Positions 51,427 to 60,950 of a stretch of DNA of 64,000 bases are shown in pieces; within the stretch, counting starts at the first letter, position 1; each line of letters begins with the position of its first letter. The DNA is from Paraburkholderia sp. DHOC27 (GTDB lineage: Bacteria > Pseudomonadota > Gammaproteobacteria > Burkholderiales > Burkholderiaceae). The position numbers were made by a program, and so were the translations under genes. The DNA lies in assembly GCF_003429005.1 (NCBI RefSeq), contig NZ_QVQV01000002.1, positions 496,001-560,000 on the forward strand, in the 5' to 3' direction. The notes beneath the pieces were generated by a model. The model did no database searches. It was given only the letters and a program-made list of their open reading frames with translations, and was not told where the DNA came from.

Positions 51427-52848
51427 ATGAAGATTCAAACAAACCACCACATGGTACGTATCACTCTGCTTGCGGCGACGGTCGCCACGATGCTCTCTTT
51501 GAGCGCTTGCGGAGGCTCGGGGACCTTGAGCACGGGGACGGGATCAAGCGGTAGCGGCAGTGGCAGCGGCGCACTTTCGACGACCAGCGGCAGCGGTTCG
51601 ACGGGTGCAAGCGGTACGGGTACGACCACGGGATCGACCGGTGCGGGCGGCACGTCGGGCACGGGCGGCGGCTCGACCACGACGACGACGGGCAGCACGC
51701 CGGTCGCCAACGCGCTCGGCACCGTGGCAGGCAACGCAGGCAACGTGGTCAGCAACGCCGGTTCGACGGTCTCGAGCATCGGCTCCACGATCGCGTCGCA
51801 ATCGCTGCCGGGCGTCAGCTCGCAAACCACCCAGGCTGCGGGCGGCATCGTCGAAAACGTCGGCGCAGCGGTCTCCACGCTGGGCAACGGTGTAACGGCG
51901 GGCCTCGGTCAACTGGGTACGGGCAACAACGCGGTCGGTACCACGGTGTCGAGCGTGGGCGGTGTGGTGGGCAACGTCGGCGGCGCGGTCACGAGCACGG
52001 GCAACCTCGTGACAAGCCTCGGCAGCGGTCCGCTGGCGCCGCTCGGTGCACTCACCACGCCGCTCGGCGGCGCGATCGACACGCTGGGCGCAGCGGTGAC
52101 GAATGGCGGCAGCACCTTGACGACGGCACTCTCGACGGGTCCGGTGCAGCAGGTCACGCAGACGCTCAGCACGGCCATCACGCCGATCACGTCGATGGTC
52201 GCCTCGACCACGCAGACGGTCGGTTCGGCAACGGGGCTCGGCGCACCGGTGAGTGGACTGCTCTCGACGGTGGGCGGCGGTCTCGGCAAGGCGGGCAGCC
52301 TGCTCTCGTCGACGGGCGGCAATCCGATTACGGCGGATCTCGGCAAGGTGGTGAGCAGCACCGGCACGACGGTGACCTCGGTGGGCGGTCTGCTGACCGG
52401 CGGTTCGTCGAATCCGCTGGCACCGGTAACCGGTCTGCTCGGCGGTCTGACTTCGGTGGGCGGCACGGGTAGTGGTAATCCGCTCGCTCCGGTGACGGGT
52501 CTGCTTGGCGGTCTGACTTCCGCAACCGGCGGCGCGGGCAGCGCGGGTAGCAGCCCGCTTGCGCCGGTCACGGGTCTGCTGAGTTCGGTGACGGGCAGCT
52601 TGAGCGGCGCGACCGGTGGCAGCACCGGCCCGCTGGCGCCGGTGACGGGCCTGCTCTCGACGGTGACGGGCACGGTCGGCGCGGCCACCACGACCACCAC
52701 GACGACGGTGGCCTCGACCACGACGTCCACCACCACGGGTGGCCTGACGGGCACGAGCGGCAGCGGCGCAGCGGGCAGCCTGCTCTCGCCAGTGACCTCG
52801 CTGGTGGGTGGCCTGCTCGGCGGTCTCGGCGGCCTCGGCAAGAAGTAA
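51427..52848 (+). CDS. Gly/Ser/Thr-rich repeat lipoprotein 1
   Basis: The 473-residue protein has a lipoprotein signal with lipobox LSLSAC (Cys28), then a Gly/Ser/Thr linker to about 90, and a long region of short repeated units. Four or more copies of PLAPVTGLLGGLTS-like units stand between about 325 and 420, and a Thr run follows. It has no cysteine after the lipid site and almost no aromatic or charged residues, so it is probably extended and surface-exposed. A paralogue follows at 53146, and a TpsB transporter at 54784. I know no named family; some databases call such proteins collagen-like, but no Gly-x-y repeat is seen. Confidence 0.85.
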   Translation: MKIQTNHHMVRITLLAATVATMLSLSACGGSGTLSTGTGSSGSGSGSGALSTTSGSGSTGASGTGTTTGSTGAGGTSGTGGGSTTTTTGSTPVANALGTVAGNAGNVVSNAGSTVSSIGSTIASQSLPGVSSQTTQAAGGIVENVGAAVSTLGNGVTAGLGQLGTGNNAVGTTVSSVGGVVGNVGGAVTSTGNLVTSLGSGPLAPLGALTTPLGGAIDTLGAAVTNGGSTLTTALSTGPVQQVTQTLSTAITPITSMVASTTQTVGSATGLGAPVSGLLSTVGGGLGKAGSLLSSTGGNPITADLGKVVSSTGTTVTSVGGLLTGGSSNPLAPVTGLLGGLTSVGGTGSGNPLAPVTGLLGGLTSATGGAGSAGSSPLAPVTGLLSSVTGSLSGATGGSTGPLAPVTGLLSTVTGTVGAATTTTTTTVASTTTSTTTGGLTGTSGSGAAGSLLSPVTSLVGGLLGGLGGLGKK

Positions 52849-52888
52849 GCGTAGCAAGGCGTAAAAGCCGCCGCACAGAAGCAGGCGT

Positions 52889-52926
52889 GTGAACCGGGAG
52901 GCGCTCTGCGCAGCCTCCCGGTTCAC
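52889..52926 (+). terminator. Large hairpin after lipoprotein 1
   Basis: A perfect 14-base-pair stem (GTGAACCGGGAGGC at 52889-52902, its complement at 52913-52926) with a ten-base loop lies 40 bases after the stop. There is no T tract, so it may stop transcription weakly or stabilise the mRNA. The remaining bases to 53145 hold only the upstream region of lipoprotein 2. Confidence 0.65.
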
Positions 52927-53145
52927 GTGACCTGAGCGGCGTCGCGCAACGGCAGTCCGGGGTGACTGCCGTCGGGCACGCGGTGATCTCGTCGCAGCAA
53001 CAGCACGATGAGCACGTTTTAGCAGTGGGTGATGACGCGGTTCATGAGAGTCGACCGCGTCGTCACCGAAACGAAATGGCAGTCCAGTCATGCAGGCGCG
53101 CGGAGACCATCCATCAAAACACCCAGAAGAGACCGAGGAGCACCC

Positions 53146-54540
53146 ATGTCCTACTCACGTTTTTTTACTCCCCTTGCGGCCGGCGCGGCAGTCTCGACGT
53201 TGCGCGCCCCGCTCTCCGCGCTTGCTCTCGCCTGCCTGCTCGCCGCGTGCGGCGGCAACGGCGTTACCGCACCACCGAGTGCCTCTGGCGGCGGCGGTAG
53301 CGGTGCGGGATCGAGCGGTGGCACCACCACCACGACGGCTTCGACCGGCACCTCGGGCGTCGTCACCGACGCGGCCAAGACCGCCAGCGATCTGGGCAGC
53401 ACGATCGCCGCGCAGAGCATTCCGGGCCTGAGTCCGCAGGTCACGCAAGGTCTCGGCAACACCGTCTCGGCAACGAGCGGCACGCTTACCTCGCTCGCCA
53501 ATGCGGTCAGCAGCGGCCTCGGTCAGACCGGTTCGACGACGAACCCCGTCGGCACCACGGTCGCCGGTCTCGGCTCGGTGGTCAGTTCGACGAGCGGTGT
53601 CGCGCAAGGCTTGAGCACCACCGTGGGTGGGCTCGGTAGCGGCAATCTCTCTGCCCTTTCACCGCTCACCACGCCGCTCGCCGGCGCGCTCAGCACAGCG
53701 GCCAACGCGCTCAATGCAGGGGGCGTGACGCTCGGCAATTCGCTTTCGTCAGGACCGGTGCAACAGATCACGCAACCGCTCAGCACGACGATCACGCCGC
53801 TCGTGCAGAGCGCAGGCGTGCTCACGCAGACGGTCGGCACCACCACCGGGCTCGCCTCGCCGGTCTCGGGTGCGCTCGCGCAGGTCGGCGGCGCGCTGAA
53901 AACGGCTGCGACAACGGTGGGCTCGTCGACCAACAATCCGTTGGGCGCTGACGTCGGCAACCTGGTCGGCTCGCTCGGCAACACCGTCACCAATGCCGGT
54001 GGCCTCGTCAATCCGAACGGCGCGAATGGGGCTGCCCCGATTCCTGGCTTGATCGTGAGTCTGGTGGGCAGCTCGAACGTGGTGGTGGCCAACGGCCCGC
54101 CCACCGGCGCCGCCGCCAATGGCCCGCTCGGACCGTTGAACGCCGCGCTGGCGAGCCTCGGTCTCGGCGCAAGCCCGCTCGGTTCGCTGACCTCGGTGCT
54201 GGGCGGCACGCCGCTCTCTGCGCTGTCTTCCGCGACCGCGGGCACACCGCTCGCCTCACTGACTTCCGCGCTGGGCAGCACGCCGCTGGGTTCACTCACC
54301 TCGACCCTGAGCAGCGCGGCTGGCAGTTCGAATCCGCTCTCCCCGGTGACGGGGCTGCTTGGCGGCGCAACCAGCACCTCCGGCAGCTCCGGTGCGGGCG
54401 CCTTGCTGGCACCGGTAACGGGTCTCGTGGTGCAGGTGACCGGCACGCTGACCGCCGCCGCAGGAACCGCAGGATCTTCCGGCACGGCAGGCGGTTTGAC
54501 GTCGCTGGTGGATGGTTTGATTCCGGCCAGCCATAAGTAA
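53146..54540 (+). CDS. Gly/Ser/Thr-rich repeat lipoprotein 2
   Basis: The 464-residue paralogue of lipoprotein 1 has a lipobox LLAAC (Cys35). Shared blocks include STIAAQSIPGL (STIASQSLPGV in copy 1), the TTPL block and GPVQQITQPLSTTITPL (GPVQQVTQTLSTAITPI in copy 1). The C-terminal half has its own short repeats (GSTPLGSLTS and GTPLASLTS types). It starts at ATG 53146, with GGAG upstream. Like copy 1 it lacks the N-terminal TPS domain that two-partner substrates have, and lipid anchoring is another difference. The partner role with the TpsB gene 243 bases on is inferred from position only. Confidence 0.85.
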   Translation: MSYSRFFTPLAAGAAVSTLRAPLSALALACLLAACGGNGVTAPPSASGGGGSGAGSSGGTTTTTASTGTSGVVTDAAKTASDLGSTIAAQSIPGLSPQVTQGLGNTVSATSGTLTSLANAVSSGLGQTGSTTNPVGTTVAGLGSVVSSTSGVAQGLSTTVGGLGSGNLSALSPLTTPLAGALSTAANALNAGGVTLGNSLSSGPVQQITQPLSTTITPLVQSAGVLTQTVGTTTGLASPVSGALAQVGGALKTAATTVGSSTNNPLGADVGNLVGSLGNTVTNAGGLVNPNGANGAAPIPGLIVSLVGSSNVVVANGPPTGAAANGPLGPLNAALASLGLGASPLGSLTSVLGGTPLSALSSATAGTPLASLTSALGSTPLGSLTSTLSSAAGSSNPLSPVTGLLGGATSTSGSSGAGALLAPVTGLVVQVTGTLTAAAGTAGSSGTAGGLTSLVDGLIPASHK

Positions 54541-54783
54541 TCCGTAGCGACGGTCGTTAACAACTGTAGATGGACTCACGGATAGCACGTAGCATGCAGC
54601 ACGGAACTACGTGACAAAAACCGTAGCCGATGAGAGCACCCCGTCCTCCGCAACGCACGGAGTTCGGGGTGAGCAGCAAGCGCAAAGCACGACGACGTGC
54701 GCGCGATGTCAGTAAAGCGTTCGTGAAAAGCCAGGCCGGGCAATCACGGACGAACGATAAAAAGCCAAACGAGGGAACATCCG

Positions 54784-56484
54784 ATGAAACTCGGGTACGG
54801 TAGTTGGACGCTCCTGCTGGCGACGCTCGCCGCAGGCGTAGTACAGGCGCAAACGCGCCCGGTAGTGGGGGGAAACCCCGTTGGGGGTAACCCGCTGGAT
54901 TCGCTGCCTCAAGTGAATGCACCCAGCAAAGGACCGAACGTCACACTTCAGGTACAGCCGCAGGCGCCGCAACTGCAGACGCTGCTCGCCACGCATCTGA
55001 CGCCGAGCAAATTTCAGGTCGAGGGCGTCAAGTCGATTCCATTCAACGATGTCGCTGAGCGCTTCACGCCGCTCGTCGGCAAGGACATCACCATCGCCGA
55101 TCTCATCAAGGTCGCCGACGGCGTCACACAGCTCTACCAGTCGCGCGGTTATGCGCTGTCGTTCGCATTCGTGCCGGCGCAGAATTTCGAAAACGGCGTG
55201 GTGCGCGTGACGGTGGTGGAAGGCTTCGTGTCGGAGGTGAAGATCACCGGCAATCCCGGCAGGGAGGAAGACAAGATTCGCGCGATCGCCGAGCACATCC
55301 GTGCCGACCGGCCGCTGCGGCGCGCAACCTTTGAACGCTATATCAACGTGCTGGGCATTCTGCCTGGCATCAAGGTGGCCGCCAACGTGCCGCCGCCGAC
55401 CAACACCGATGGCGCCACCACGCTCGAACTCAAGGTGGATCACAAGGCCATTAACGTGAGCGCGGGGCTCAGTACCAACCAGCCCGGCGTACAAGGGCTG
55501 CTGACCGCGACCGAGAACGGTCTCACTTCACTTGGCGAGCAGTTGAGCGTCTCCGCGCTGCTGCCCAAGGGCCCGGATAACGTCACGTACCTCGCCGCGC
55601 ACGGCGCGGTGCCGATTGGCAGCGACGGACTGGTGGCGAAGGTCGATGCCACGCACTACCGTGGTAATCCGACGGATAACCCTGGCTTGCCGGGTTATGT
55701 CGAGCGGACCGTGATCAACGACAAGCTGAGCGGTTCGCTCTCCTATCCGCTGCTGCTGAACAACACGCAGAGCGTGATCGGCTCGGTGACGGCCTACGCA
55801 TCGCACGATGAGGACACGTATCACAACACCATCAACGGCGCGCAGATCGGTTTGCGCTCGCAGGTGCGTGTGGTGCAACTGCAGGCCGATTACGCGAGCG
55901 TGGATGCGAACCAGGTGCGCAAGGCGAGCGTGAATGTCGCGCAGGCGTTCAACGTGCTGGGCGCATCGAAGTCCGGCGATTCGAATATCCCGGGTGTGAT
56001 CGAGACCAACCCTGCGTCTATCACGTTCACGCGCACGGGCGCGAGTTTCTCGCAGACCAATCAATGGCCGCTGAAGATCGGCACCGCGATCGCCATGACG
56101 GGCCAGTACAGCCCCGATTCGTTGCCCACGTCCGAGCAGATTTCGTTCGGCGCGCAGCACTTTGCACAGGGGTACGAGCCAGGTGAGGCGTCGGGCGATT
56201 CGGGCTGGGGCGCATCGGTGGAAGTGAATCGCGCCTTCGCGCCGGGCTTTACCTATCTGCAGACCATCACGCCCTACATCTCGTTCGATATGGCGCGCGT
56301 GTATCTGCATGCGGGCACGCCGTCACCGTCGAAGCTCTCTTCGATTTCGTTTGGCTTCCGCATTTCGGATGCGAAGTATTACTCGCTCGATCTCTCGGTG
56401 GGCAAGGCGGTGGGCGATGCGCCGGTGGAAAGCGCATCACGCAGTCCACGGGTCAACGCGACGTTCTCGTATTCGTTGAACTGA
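54784..56484 (+). CDS. TpsB-type outer-membrane transporter (ShlB/FhaC/HecB family)
   Basis: The 566-residue protein has a signal peptide (cut near VQAQ, 23), a Pro/Gly/Asn-rich linker, and POTRA domains at about 75-230 (FQVEGVKSIPFNDVAERF, GYALSFAFVPAQNFENGVVRVTVVEGFVSEV, LRRATFERYINVLGILPGIKV). A C-terminal 16-strand barrel ends in aromatic FSYSLN. Such proteins export a TpsA with a TPS domain. None is adjacent; instead two lipoproteins precede it on the same strand. GAGGGA lies before ATG 54784. The 243-base gap before it holds no gene. Confidence 0.9.
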   Translation: MKLGYGSWTLLLATLAAGVVQAQTRPVVGGNPVGGNPLDSLPQVNAPSKGPNVTLQVQPQAPQLQTLLATHLTPSKFQVEGVKSIPFNDVAERFTPLVGKDITIADLIKVADGVTQLYQSRGYALSFAFVPAQNFENGVVRVTVVEGFVSEVKITGNPGREEDKIRAIAEHIRADRPLRRATFERYINVLGILPGIKVAANVPPPTNTDGATTLELKVDHKAINVSAGLSTNQPGVQGLLTATENGLTSLGEQLSVSALLPKGPDNVTYLAAHGAVPIGSDGLVAKVDATHYRGNPTDNPGLPGYVERTVINDKLSGSLSYPLLLNNTQSVIGSVTAYASHDEDTYHNTINGAQIGLRSQVRVVQLQADYASVDANQVRKASVNVAQAFNVLGASKSGDSNIPGVIETNPASITFTRTGASFSQTNQWPLKIGTAIAMTGQYSPDSLPTSEQISFGAQHFAQGYEPGEASGDSGWGASVEVNRAFAPGFTYLQTITPYISFDMARVYLHAGTPSPSKLSSISFGFRISDAKYYSLDLSVGKAVGDAPVESASRSPRVNATFSYSLN

Positions 56485-56693
56485 ATGTCAGGATGTCACG
56501 ATGCGGGCCGATGCTGCACGATATGCAAGTCGGCTTGCGTGATGACGCGGGCTGCCGTGCCTGCCTGGTCAGGTTTGATTAGAGGGTCCACTATCAAACC
56601 TGGCGCCCAGTTTCACGTATTCTGCGCTGACAATGACGGCTCAGCATGCCGGACCCGGCGCAAAGCGCGCAGCCAATGCGTAACCCACTGCGC

Positions 56694-56726
56694 ACTCGTT
56701 GTGCACTCGTTGTGCACTCGTTGTAT
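56694..56726. repeat. Three 11-bp tandem repeats
   Basis: Units of ACTCGTTGTGC start at 56694, 56705 and 56716 (the last ends in AT). They lie in the 337-base gap 56485-56821, which otherwise holds no gene. Confidence 0.8.
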
Positions 56727-56821
56727 GCGCGTTTCGCACCATTGCGCGCCGCCCGTCTGGCACGCCGCCCATAACACCACGCGACCATGATCGCGCCGAT
56801 TTTCAATCAAGGAGGAAGACG

Positions 56822-57325
56822 ATGACCCAAGCTCGATCCACTCACACGGCAATCACCCTGCGCGGCCGCGCGATCCTGTCACGTACCGCCCGTCAGGCAG
56901 CACTCGCCGGCGTGCTGCTCGTCAGCGCCGCGACCGTCATGGCGCAAACCGACAGCCCCGTTGGCACGTGGCAAACCATCGACGACAGCACAGGCCAGCC
57001 AAAGGCGCTCGTGCAGATCAGCCAGGACGGCGACGCGCTCGACGGCAAGGTCATCAAGGGGCTCGGCGCGAACGATCAGCCGGACCGTCGTTGCACGGCC
57101 TGCACGGACGATCGCAAGAACCAGTTGATCCTCGGCATGACGATCATCCACGACATGAAGAAGGACGGCGAAGGCTGGGACGGCGGCAACATTCTCGACC
57201 CGGAAAACGGCAAGGTCTACAAGTGCAAGATGCGTCTGGAAGACGGTGGGCAGAAGCTGGTGGTGCGAGGCTATATTGGCGTCTCGCTGCTGGGGCGCTC
57301 GCAAACGTGGATTCGCCAGCAGTGA
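56822..57325 (+). CDS. DUF2147 exported protein
   Basis: The 167-residue protein starts at ATG 56822, with GGAGG upstream. A signal peptide ends near VMAQ (42). The DUF2147 lipocalin-like barrel follows: SPVGTWQTIDDSTGQPKALVQI, DGKVIKGLGAND, RRCTACTDDRKNQ (a Cys-x2-Cys pair typical of the family), WDGGNILDPENGKVYKCKM and GYIGVSLLGRSQTWIR. The ligand is unknown. It is a single gene, ended by a strong terminator. Confidence 0.92.
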   Translation: MTQARSTHTAITLRGRAILSRTARQAALAGVLLVSAATVMAQTDSPVGTWQTIDDSTGQPKALVQISQDGDALDGKVIKGLGANDQPDRRCTACTDDRKNQLILGMTIIHDMKKDGEGWDGGNILDPENGKVYKCKMRLEDGGQKLVVRGYIGVSLLGRSQTWIRQQ

Positions 57326-57418
57326 GCGCGCATGGCAATGACGGGCACGATGAGATGCGCTGAAAAGCGCGTGGTGCTGCGCGTCTGATGCGTGCGTGCA
57401 GAACGACACCAGCGCAAA

Positions 57419-57457
57419 AAAAACCGGCCGACGATTCACCTCGTTCGGCCGGTTTTT
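57419..57457. terminator. Bidirectional Rho-independent terminator
   Basis: AAAAACCGGCCGA (57419-57431) pairs with TCGGCCGGTTTTT (57445-57457), serving the DUF2147 gene and the converging transposase-like gene. Confidence 0.92.
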
Positions 57458-57490
57458 ATTGGATTGCGCAGATTCAATTCATTGGACTCG

Positions 57491-57955
57491 TCACGCAGCG
57501 CGCTTGTAGAAAGCCGCGTAGCTGAACACAGAAGGCACCGCTGGAGGCGTGGACGGGGACGTGGACGAGGAGCCGTAGTTCGCGGGCTTTTTCGTCGAAC
57601 TGGACGCTTCGGCGCGCGCTGCCTTTTCTTCCGCGCTCACGTGAATGCGCATGCGCGCTTCCATCATGCTGCACAACTCAGTGCTGGCTTCGCCGAACAA
57701 CTCGTCCATGACGCGTTTGAGCACACCGGATTCGTGCCAGGCCTTGAAGCGGCGATGGCAGGTTTGATACGACGGATATTTGCGCGGCATGGCCGACCAC
57801 GTAGCGCCGCTATACATCACCCACAGCACGCCATTGAGCACGGAACGCGTGTTGGCCAGCGGGCGGCCGCGCAGTTCGGAGCGCGGACGCAGTTCAGGAA
57901 GCAGCGGAGCGATGCGCTGCCATTCTTCGTCATTGATATCACGGTACGGGGTCAT
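57491..57955 (-). CDS. IS5-type transposase N-terminal domain with novel tail (probably domesticated)
   Basis: The 154-residue protein starts at ATG 57955, with AAGGAG upstream. Residues 1-90 are the DUF4096 helix-turn-helix domain of IS5-family transposases (DEEWQRIAPLLPELRPRSELRGRP, TRSVLNGVLWVMYSGATWSAMP, CHRRFKAWHESGVLKRVMDELF). The DDE catalytic domain is missing. In its place are a helical segment and a Ser/Thr/Pro-rich tail ending in FSYAAFYKRAA. No terminal inverted repeats were seen at either side, and the ORF has its own start signal and terminator, so it looks like a kept DNA-binding protein rather than a dead remnant. Confidence 0.75.
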   Translation of the reverse strand: MTPYRDINDEEWQRIAPLLPELRPRSELRGRPLANTRSVLNGVLWVMYSGATWSAMPRKYPSYQTCHRRFKAWHESGVLKRVMDELFGEASTELCSMMEARMRIHVSAEEKAARAEASSSTKKPANYGSSSTSPSTPPAVPSVFSYAAFYKRAA

Positions 57956-58134
57956 GGCTTTCTCCTTCGTCAAGAACCATGACTAGAAGATATCGACTCC
58001 CCCCAGGACCGAATATAAGACCAATCCGAATCTTGAAAATGCGACGCCGACCGCCAGTGATCGGCGGCCGGGCTCTGATCTATCGCAAAAGAATAGCCGC
58101 GCGGTCTGAACCGGGGCGCGCGCAGGCGGTCGGC

Positions 58135-59232
58135 TCAGGTGAGCGACGTGTCGACGATGCGGCGCGGCGCGTCGAGATACTCCTTCGACTGCATCTCCAC
58201 GATGCGCGACACCGTGCGGGAGAATTCGTTGGCCATCGGGCCGTCGGTGTAGAGCAATTCCGGCGTCACCGCTGCGGACATCAGCAGCTTGACCTTGTGG
58301 TCGTAGAAGACGTCGATCAGCCACGTGAAGCGGCGCGCTTCCGACGCCATCCGCGCGCTCATCTGCGGCACACCGGATAGCACCACCGCGTGAAAACGGC
58401 TCGCCAGTTCCAGATAGTCGTTCTGCGAGCGCGGGCCGCCGCACAACGTCGCGAAGTCGAACCAGACCACGCCGTCTGCCTTGCGCAGCGCCTTCAGCTC
58501 GCGCTTTTCGATGCGCAGGATCGGGCTTTCGTCGGGCACCGCGGCAAGGCGCGCAAAGGCGTCGCGCAGCGCCTTGTCGGCGGCCGCGCCGAGCGGCGTG
58601 TGATACACCTCGACCTGGGCCAGCGTGCGCTGCCGGTAATCGACGCCGGCATCCACGTTGATCACGTCCAGCTTCGCCTTGATCAGCTCGATGGCCGGCA
58701 GCACGCGGTCGCGATGCAGGCCGTCCGGATAGAGCGTGTCCGGGTCGTAGTTGGAGGTCATCACGAACTGCACGCCGTTCTCGAAGAGCTTGTCGAGCAG
58801 ACGGTACAGGATCATCGCGTCCGCAATATCCGAGACGTGGAATTCGTCGAAACAGATCAGACGGTAGCGCTTGGCGACACGGCGCGCGAGTTCATCGAGC
58901 GGATCGGCCTGGCCTTTCAGGTCTTCGAGTTCGCGGTGCACTTCACGCATGAACTCGTGGAAATGCAGACGCGTCTTGCGCTGCACCGGCACGACCGTGA
59001 AGAAGCTGTCCATCAGAAAGCTCTTGCCGCGCCCTACTCCGCCCCACATGTAGACGCCGCGCGGCAGGTCTGGATGAATGATGAGTTTCTTGAAGGCATT
59101 CGAGCGGCGCGATTTGTATTCGACCCACTCTTCGTAGCACCGCTGCAGACGGTCCACGGCCGCGCGTTGCGCCGGGTCCGATTGATAACCCCGCGTCTGC
59201 AGTTCGTTTTCGTAGTATTCGGTGACGTTCAT
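58135..59232 (-). CDS. zapE: Cell division protein ZapE (AFG1-like ATPase)
   Basis: The 365-residue ATPase has Walker A GGVGRGKS (64-71), Walker B ICFDEFHVSD and the following MTSNYDPDTLYPDGLHRDR motif characteristic of ZapE/AFG1. ZapE destabilises FtsZ polymers during late or stress division in E. coli. It lies downstream of lpdA on the same strand, an arrangement common in Burkholderiales, but a terminator with a U tract separates the two. Start ATG 59232. Confidence 0.93.
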   Translation of the reverse strand: MNVTEYYENELQTRGYQSDPAQRAAVDRLQRCYEEWVEYKSRRSNAFKKLIIHPDLPRGVYMWGGVGRGKSFLMDSFFTVVPVQRKTRLHFHEFMREVHRELEDLKGQADPLDELARRVAKRYRLICFDEFHVSDIADAMILYRLLDKLFENGVQFVMTSNYDPDTLYPDGLHRDRVLPAIELIKAKLDVINVDAGVDYRQRTLAQVEVYHTPLGAAADKALRDAFARLAAVPDESPILRIEKRELKALRKADGVVWFDFATLCGGPRSQNDYLELASRFHAVVLSGVPQMSARMASEARRFTWLIDVFYDHKVKLLMSAAVTPELLYTDGPMANEFSRTVSRIVEMQSKEYLDAPRRIVDTSLT

Positions 59233-59243
59233 TTGGTGGCTGC

Positions 59244-59281
59244 AAAAAAGAAGGCGGGAGGGAGTGAACCCGCCCGCCTTC
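59244..59281 (-). terminator. Rho-independent terminator between lpdA and zapE
   Basis: On the minus strand two 12-base arms (59251-59262, 59269-59280, one mismatch) with a six-base loop are followed by six T residues (59244-59249). It is only 12 bases before the zapE start, so zapE would be read by run-through or by a promoter inside lpdA. Confidence 0.8.
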
Positions 59282-59324
59282 GTCGTAAAGCTAAGCTGCT
59301 GCGATCAGTCAGGCGTGCGCGTAA

Positions 59325-60755
59325 TTACATGTTCAGCGCGCGCTTGTCCACGGCGAGCGCCGCTTCGCGCATCACTTCGGACAACGACGGGTGCGGATGG
59401 CAGATACGGCCAATGTCTTCCGACGCCGCCTTGAATTCCATCGCCACCACGGCTTCCGCGATCAGATCCGATGCGTTGGCCGAGATGATGTGCACGCCGA
59501 GCAGTTCGTCGGTTTTCGCGTCGGCGATCATCTTGACGAAACCATCCGCCTTGTTGATGCCGAGCGCGCGGCCATTCGCCATGAACGGGAACTGACCCGT
59601 CTTGACTTCGCGGCCTTCCGCCTTCAGTTGCTGCTCCGTCTTGCCGACCCATGCGATTTCCGGTTCGGTGTAGATCACCCACGGAATGCAGTTGTAGTCG
59701 ATATGCGGCTTCTGGCCGTCGATGATCTCGGCCACCAGCACGCCTTCGTCTTCGGCCTTGTGCGCGAGCATCGGGCCACGCACCACGTCGCCGATCGCGT
59801 ACACGTTCGGCACCGACGTCGCGCAGTGCTCGTCCACGTCGATGAAGCCGCGTTCGTTGGCCTTCAGGCCGATGGCTTCGAGACCGAGGTTGTCGGTATT
59901 CGGCACGCGGCCGATCGACACGATCAGGCGGTCCGCTTCCAGCTTCTGCGCGTTGCCGTCCTTGTCCGTGTAGTTCAGCGTGACGCTGTCGTCGGTCGTC
60001 GTGACTTCGCCGACCTTCACGCCCACGTGAATATCGAGGCCCTGCTTCTTGAACTGCTTGGCCGCTTCTTTGGCCAGTGCCTGGTCAGCCGCGCCGAGGA
60101 ATTCCGGCAGCGCTTCGAGCACCGTCACTTCTGCGCCGAGACGACGCCACACCGAGCCCAGCTCCAGACCGATCACGCCGGCGCCGATCACGGCCAGCTT
60201 CTTCGGCACGGAGTCGAAGCTCAACGCGCCTTCGTTGTCGGCGACGATCTTGTTGTCCACCGGAATGTTCGGCAGATGACGCGCCTTCGAACCCGTGGCG
60301 ATGATCACGTTCTTCGCCGTTACGGTTTCGGTTTCGCCTTCACCGCTGACTTCGATCTGCACGCCGGCGTCCGTCTTGCCGGTGAACTTGCCGTGGCCCT
60401 TCAGCCAGGTGATCTTGTTCTTGCGGAACAGGAATTCGATACCCTTGGTCATCTTCTCGACGATGCCTTCCTTGCGGGCCAGCATCTTCGCGATATCCAC
60501 CGAGACGTTTTCCACGCTGATGCCGTGGTCCGCGAGGTGATGCGATGCGTTTTCGAATTCTTCCGACGACGCCAGCAGCGCCTTGGACGGAATGCAGCCC
60601 ACGTTCAGGCAGGTGCCGCCGAGCTTCAGCGCGCCGGCCGGGTTCTTCCACTTCTCGATACAGGCCACGCTCTTGCCGAGCTGCGCAGCGCGAATGGCTG
60701 CGATATAGCCGCCGGGACCGGCACCGATCACGACGACGTCGAATTCTTTGGACAT
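59325..60755 (-). CDS. lpdA: Dihydrolipoyl dehydrogenase (E3 of 2-oxoglutarate dehydrogenase)
   Basis: The 476-residue flavoenzyme reoxidises the lipoyl group with NAD. FAD-binding GAGPGGY (11-17), redox cysteines Cys49 and Cys54 in [11 protein letters not shown], the NAD-binding [12 protein letters not shown] and the C-terminal His-Glu-like HPHPSLSE motif are all present. Start ATG 60755 has AAAGGA upstream. It is 195 bases after odhB, the last gene of the complex. Confidence 0.96.
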   Translation of the reverse strand: MSKEFDVVVIGAGPGGYIAAIRAAQLGKSVACIEKWKNPAGALKLGGTCLNVGCIPSKALLASSEEFENASHHLADHGISVENVSVDIAKMLARKEGIVEKMTKGIEFLFRKNKITWLKGHGKFTGKTDAGVQIEVSGEGETETVTAKNVIIATGSKARHLPNIPVDNKIVADNEGALSFDSVPKKLAVIGAGVIGLELGSVWRRLGAEVTVLEALPEFLGAADQALAKEAAKQFKKQGLDIHVGVKVGEVTTTDDSVTLNYTDKDGNAQKLEADRLIVSIGRVPNTDNLGLEAIGLKANERGFIDVDEHCATSVPNVYAIGDVVRGPMLAHKAEDEGVLVAEIIDGQKPHIDYNCIPWVIYTEPEIAWVGKTEQQLKAEGREVKTGQFPFMANGRALGINKADGFVKMIADAKTDELLGVHIISANASDLIAEAVVAMEFKAASEDIGRICHPHPSLSEVMREAALAVDKRALNM

Positions 60756-60950
60756 GACAATCCTTTTGATGGCGGGACGACGCGCGCGCACGCTGCGCGG
60801 CGCGCGTCGTTCCAATGCTGCAGGGCGCTAGTTGCGTGCTGCCTGCTTGTTGCTTGCCAGTTGCTTGCTGATTAACCGCGTGCTCTGTCTATATGGCGCC
60901 GGTTTGCGCAATGGCAAGCCGACGCCAGCAGACTTGACGCTGTGCTGCGC

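Noticed and set aside
51544..53091. A 515-codon Arg-rich open frame on the minus strand
   Set aside because: It is antisense to repeat lipoprotein 1 and is only the complement of its Gly/Thr/Ser codons.
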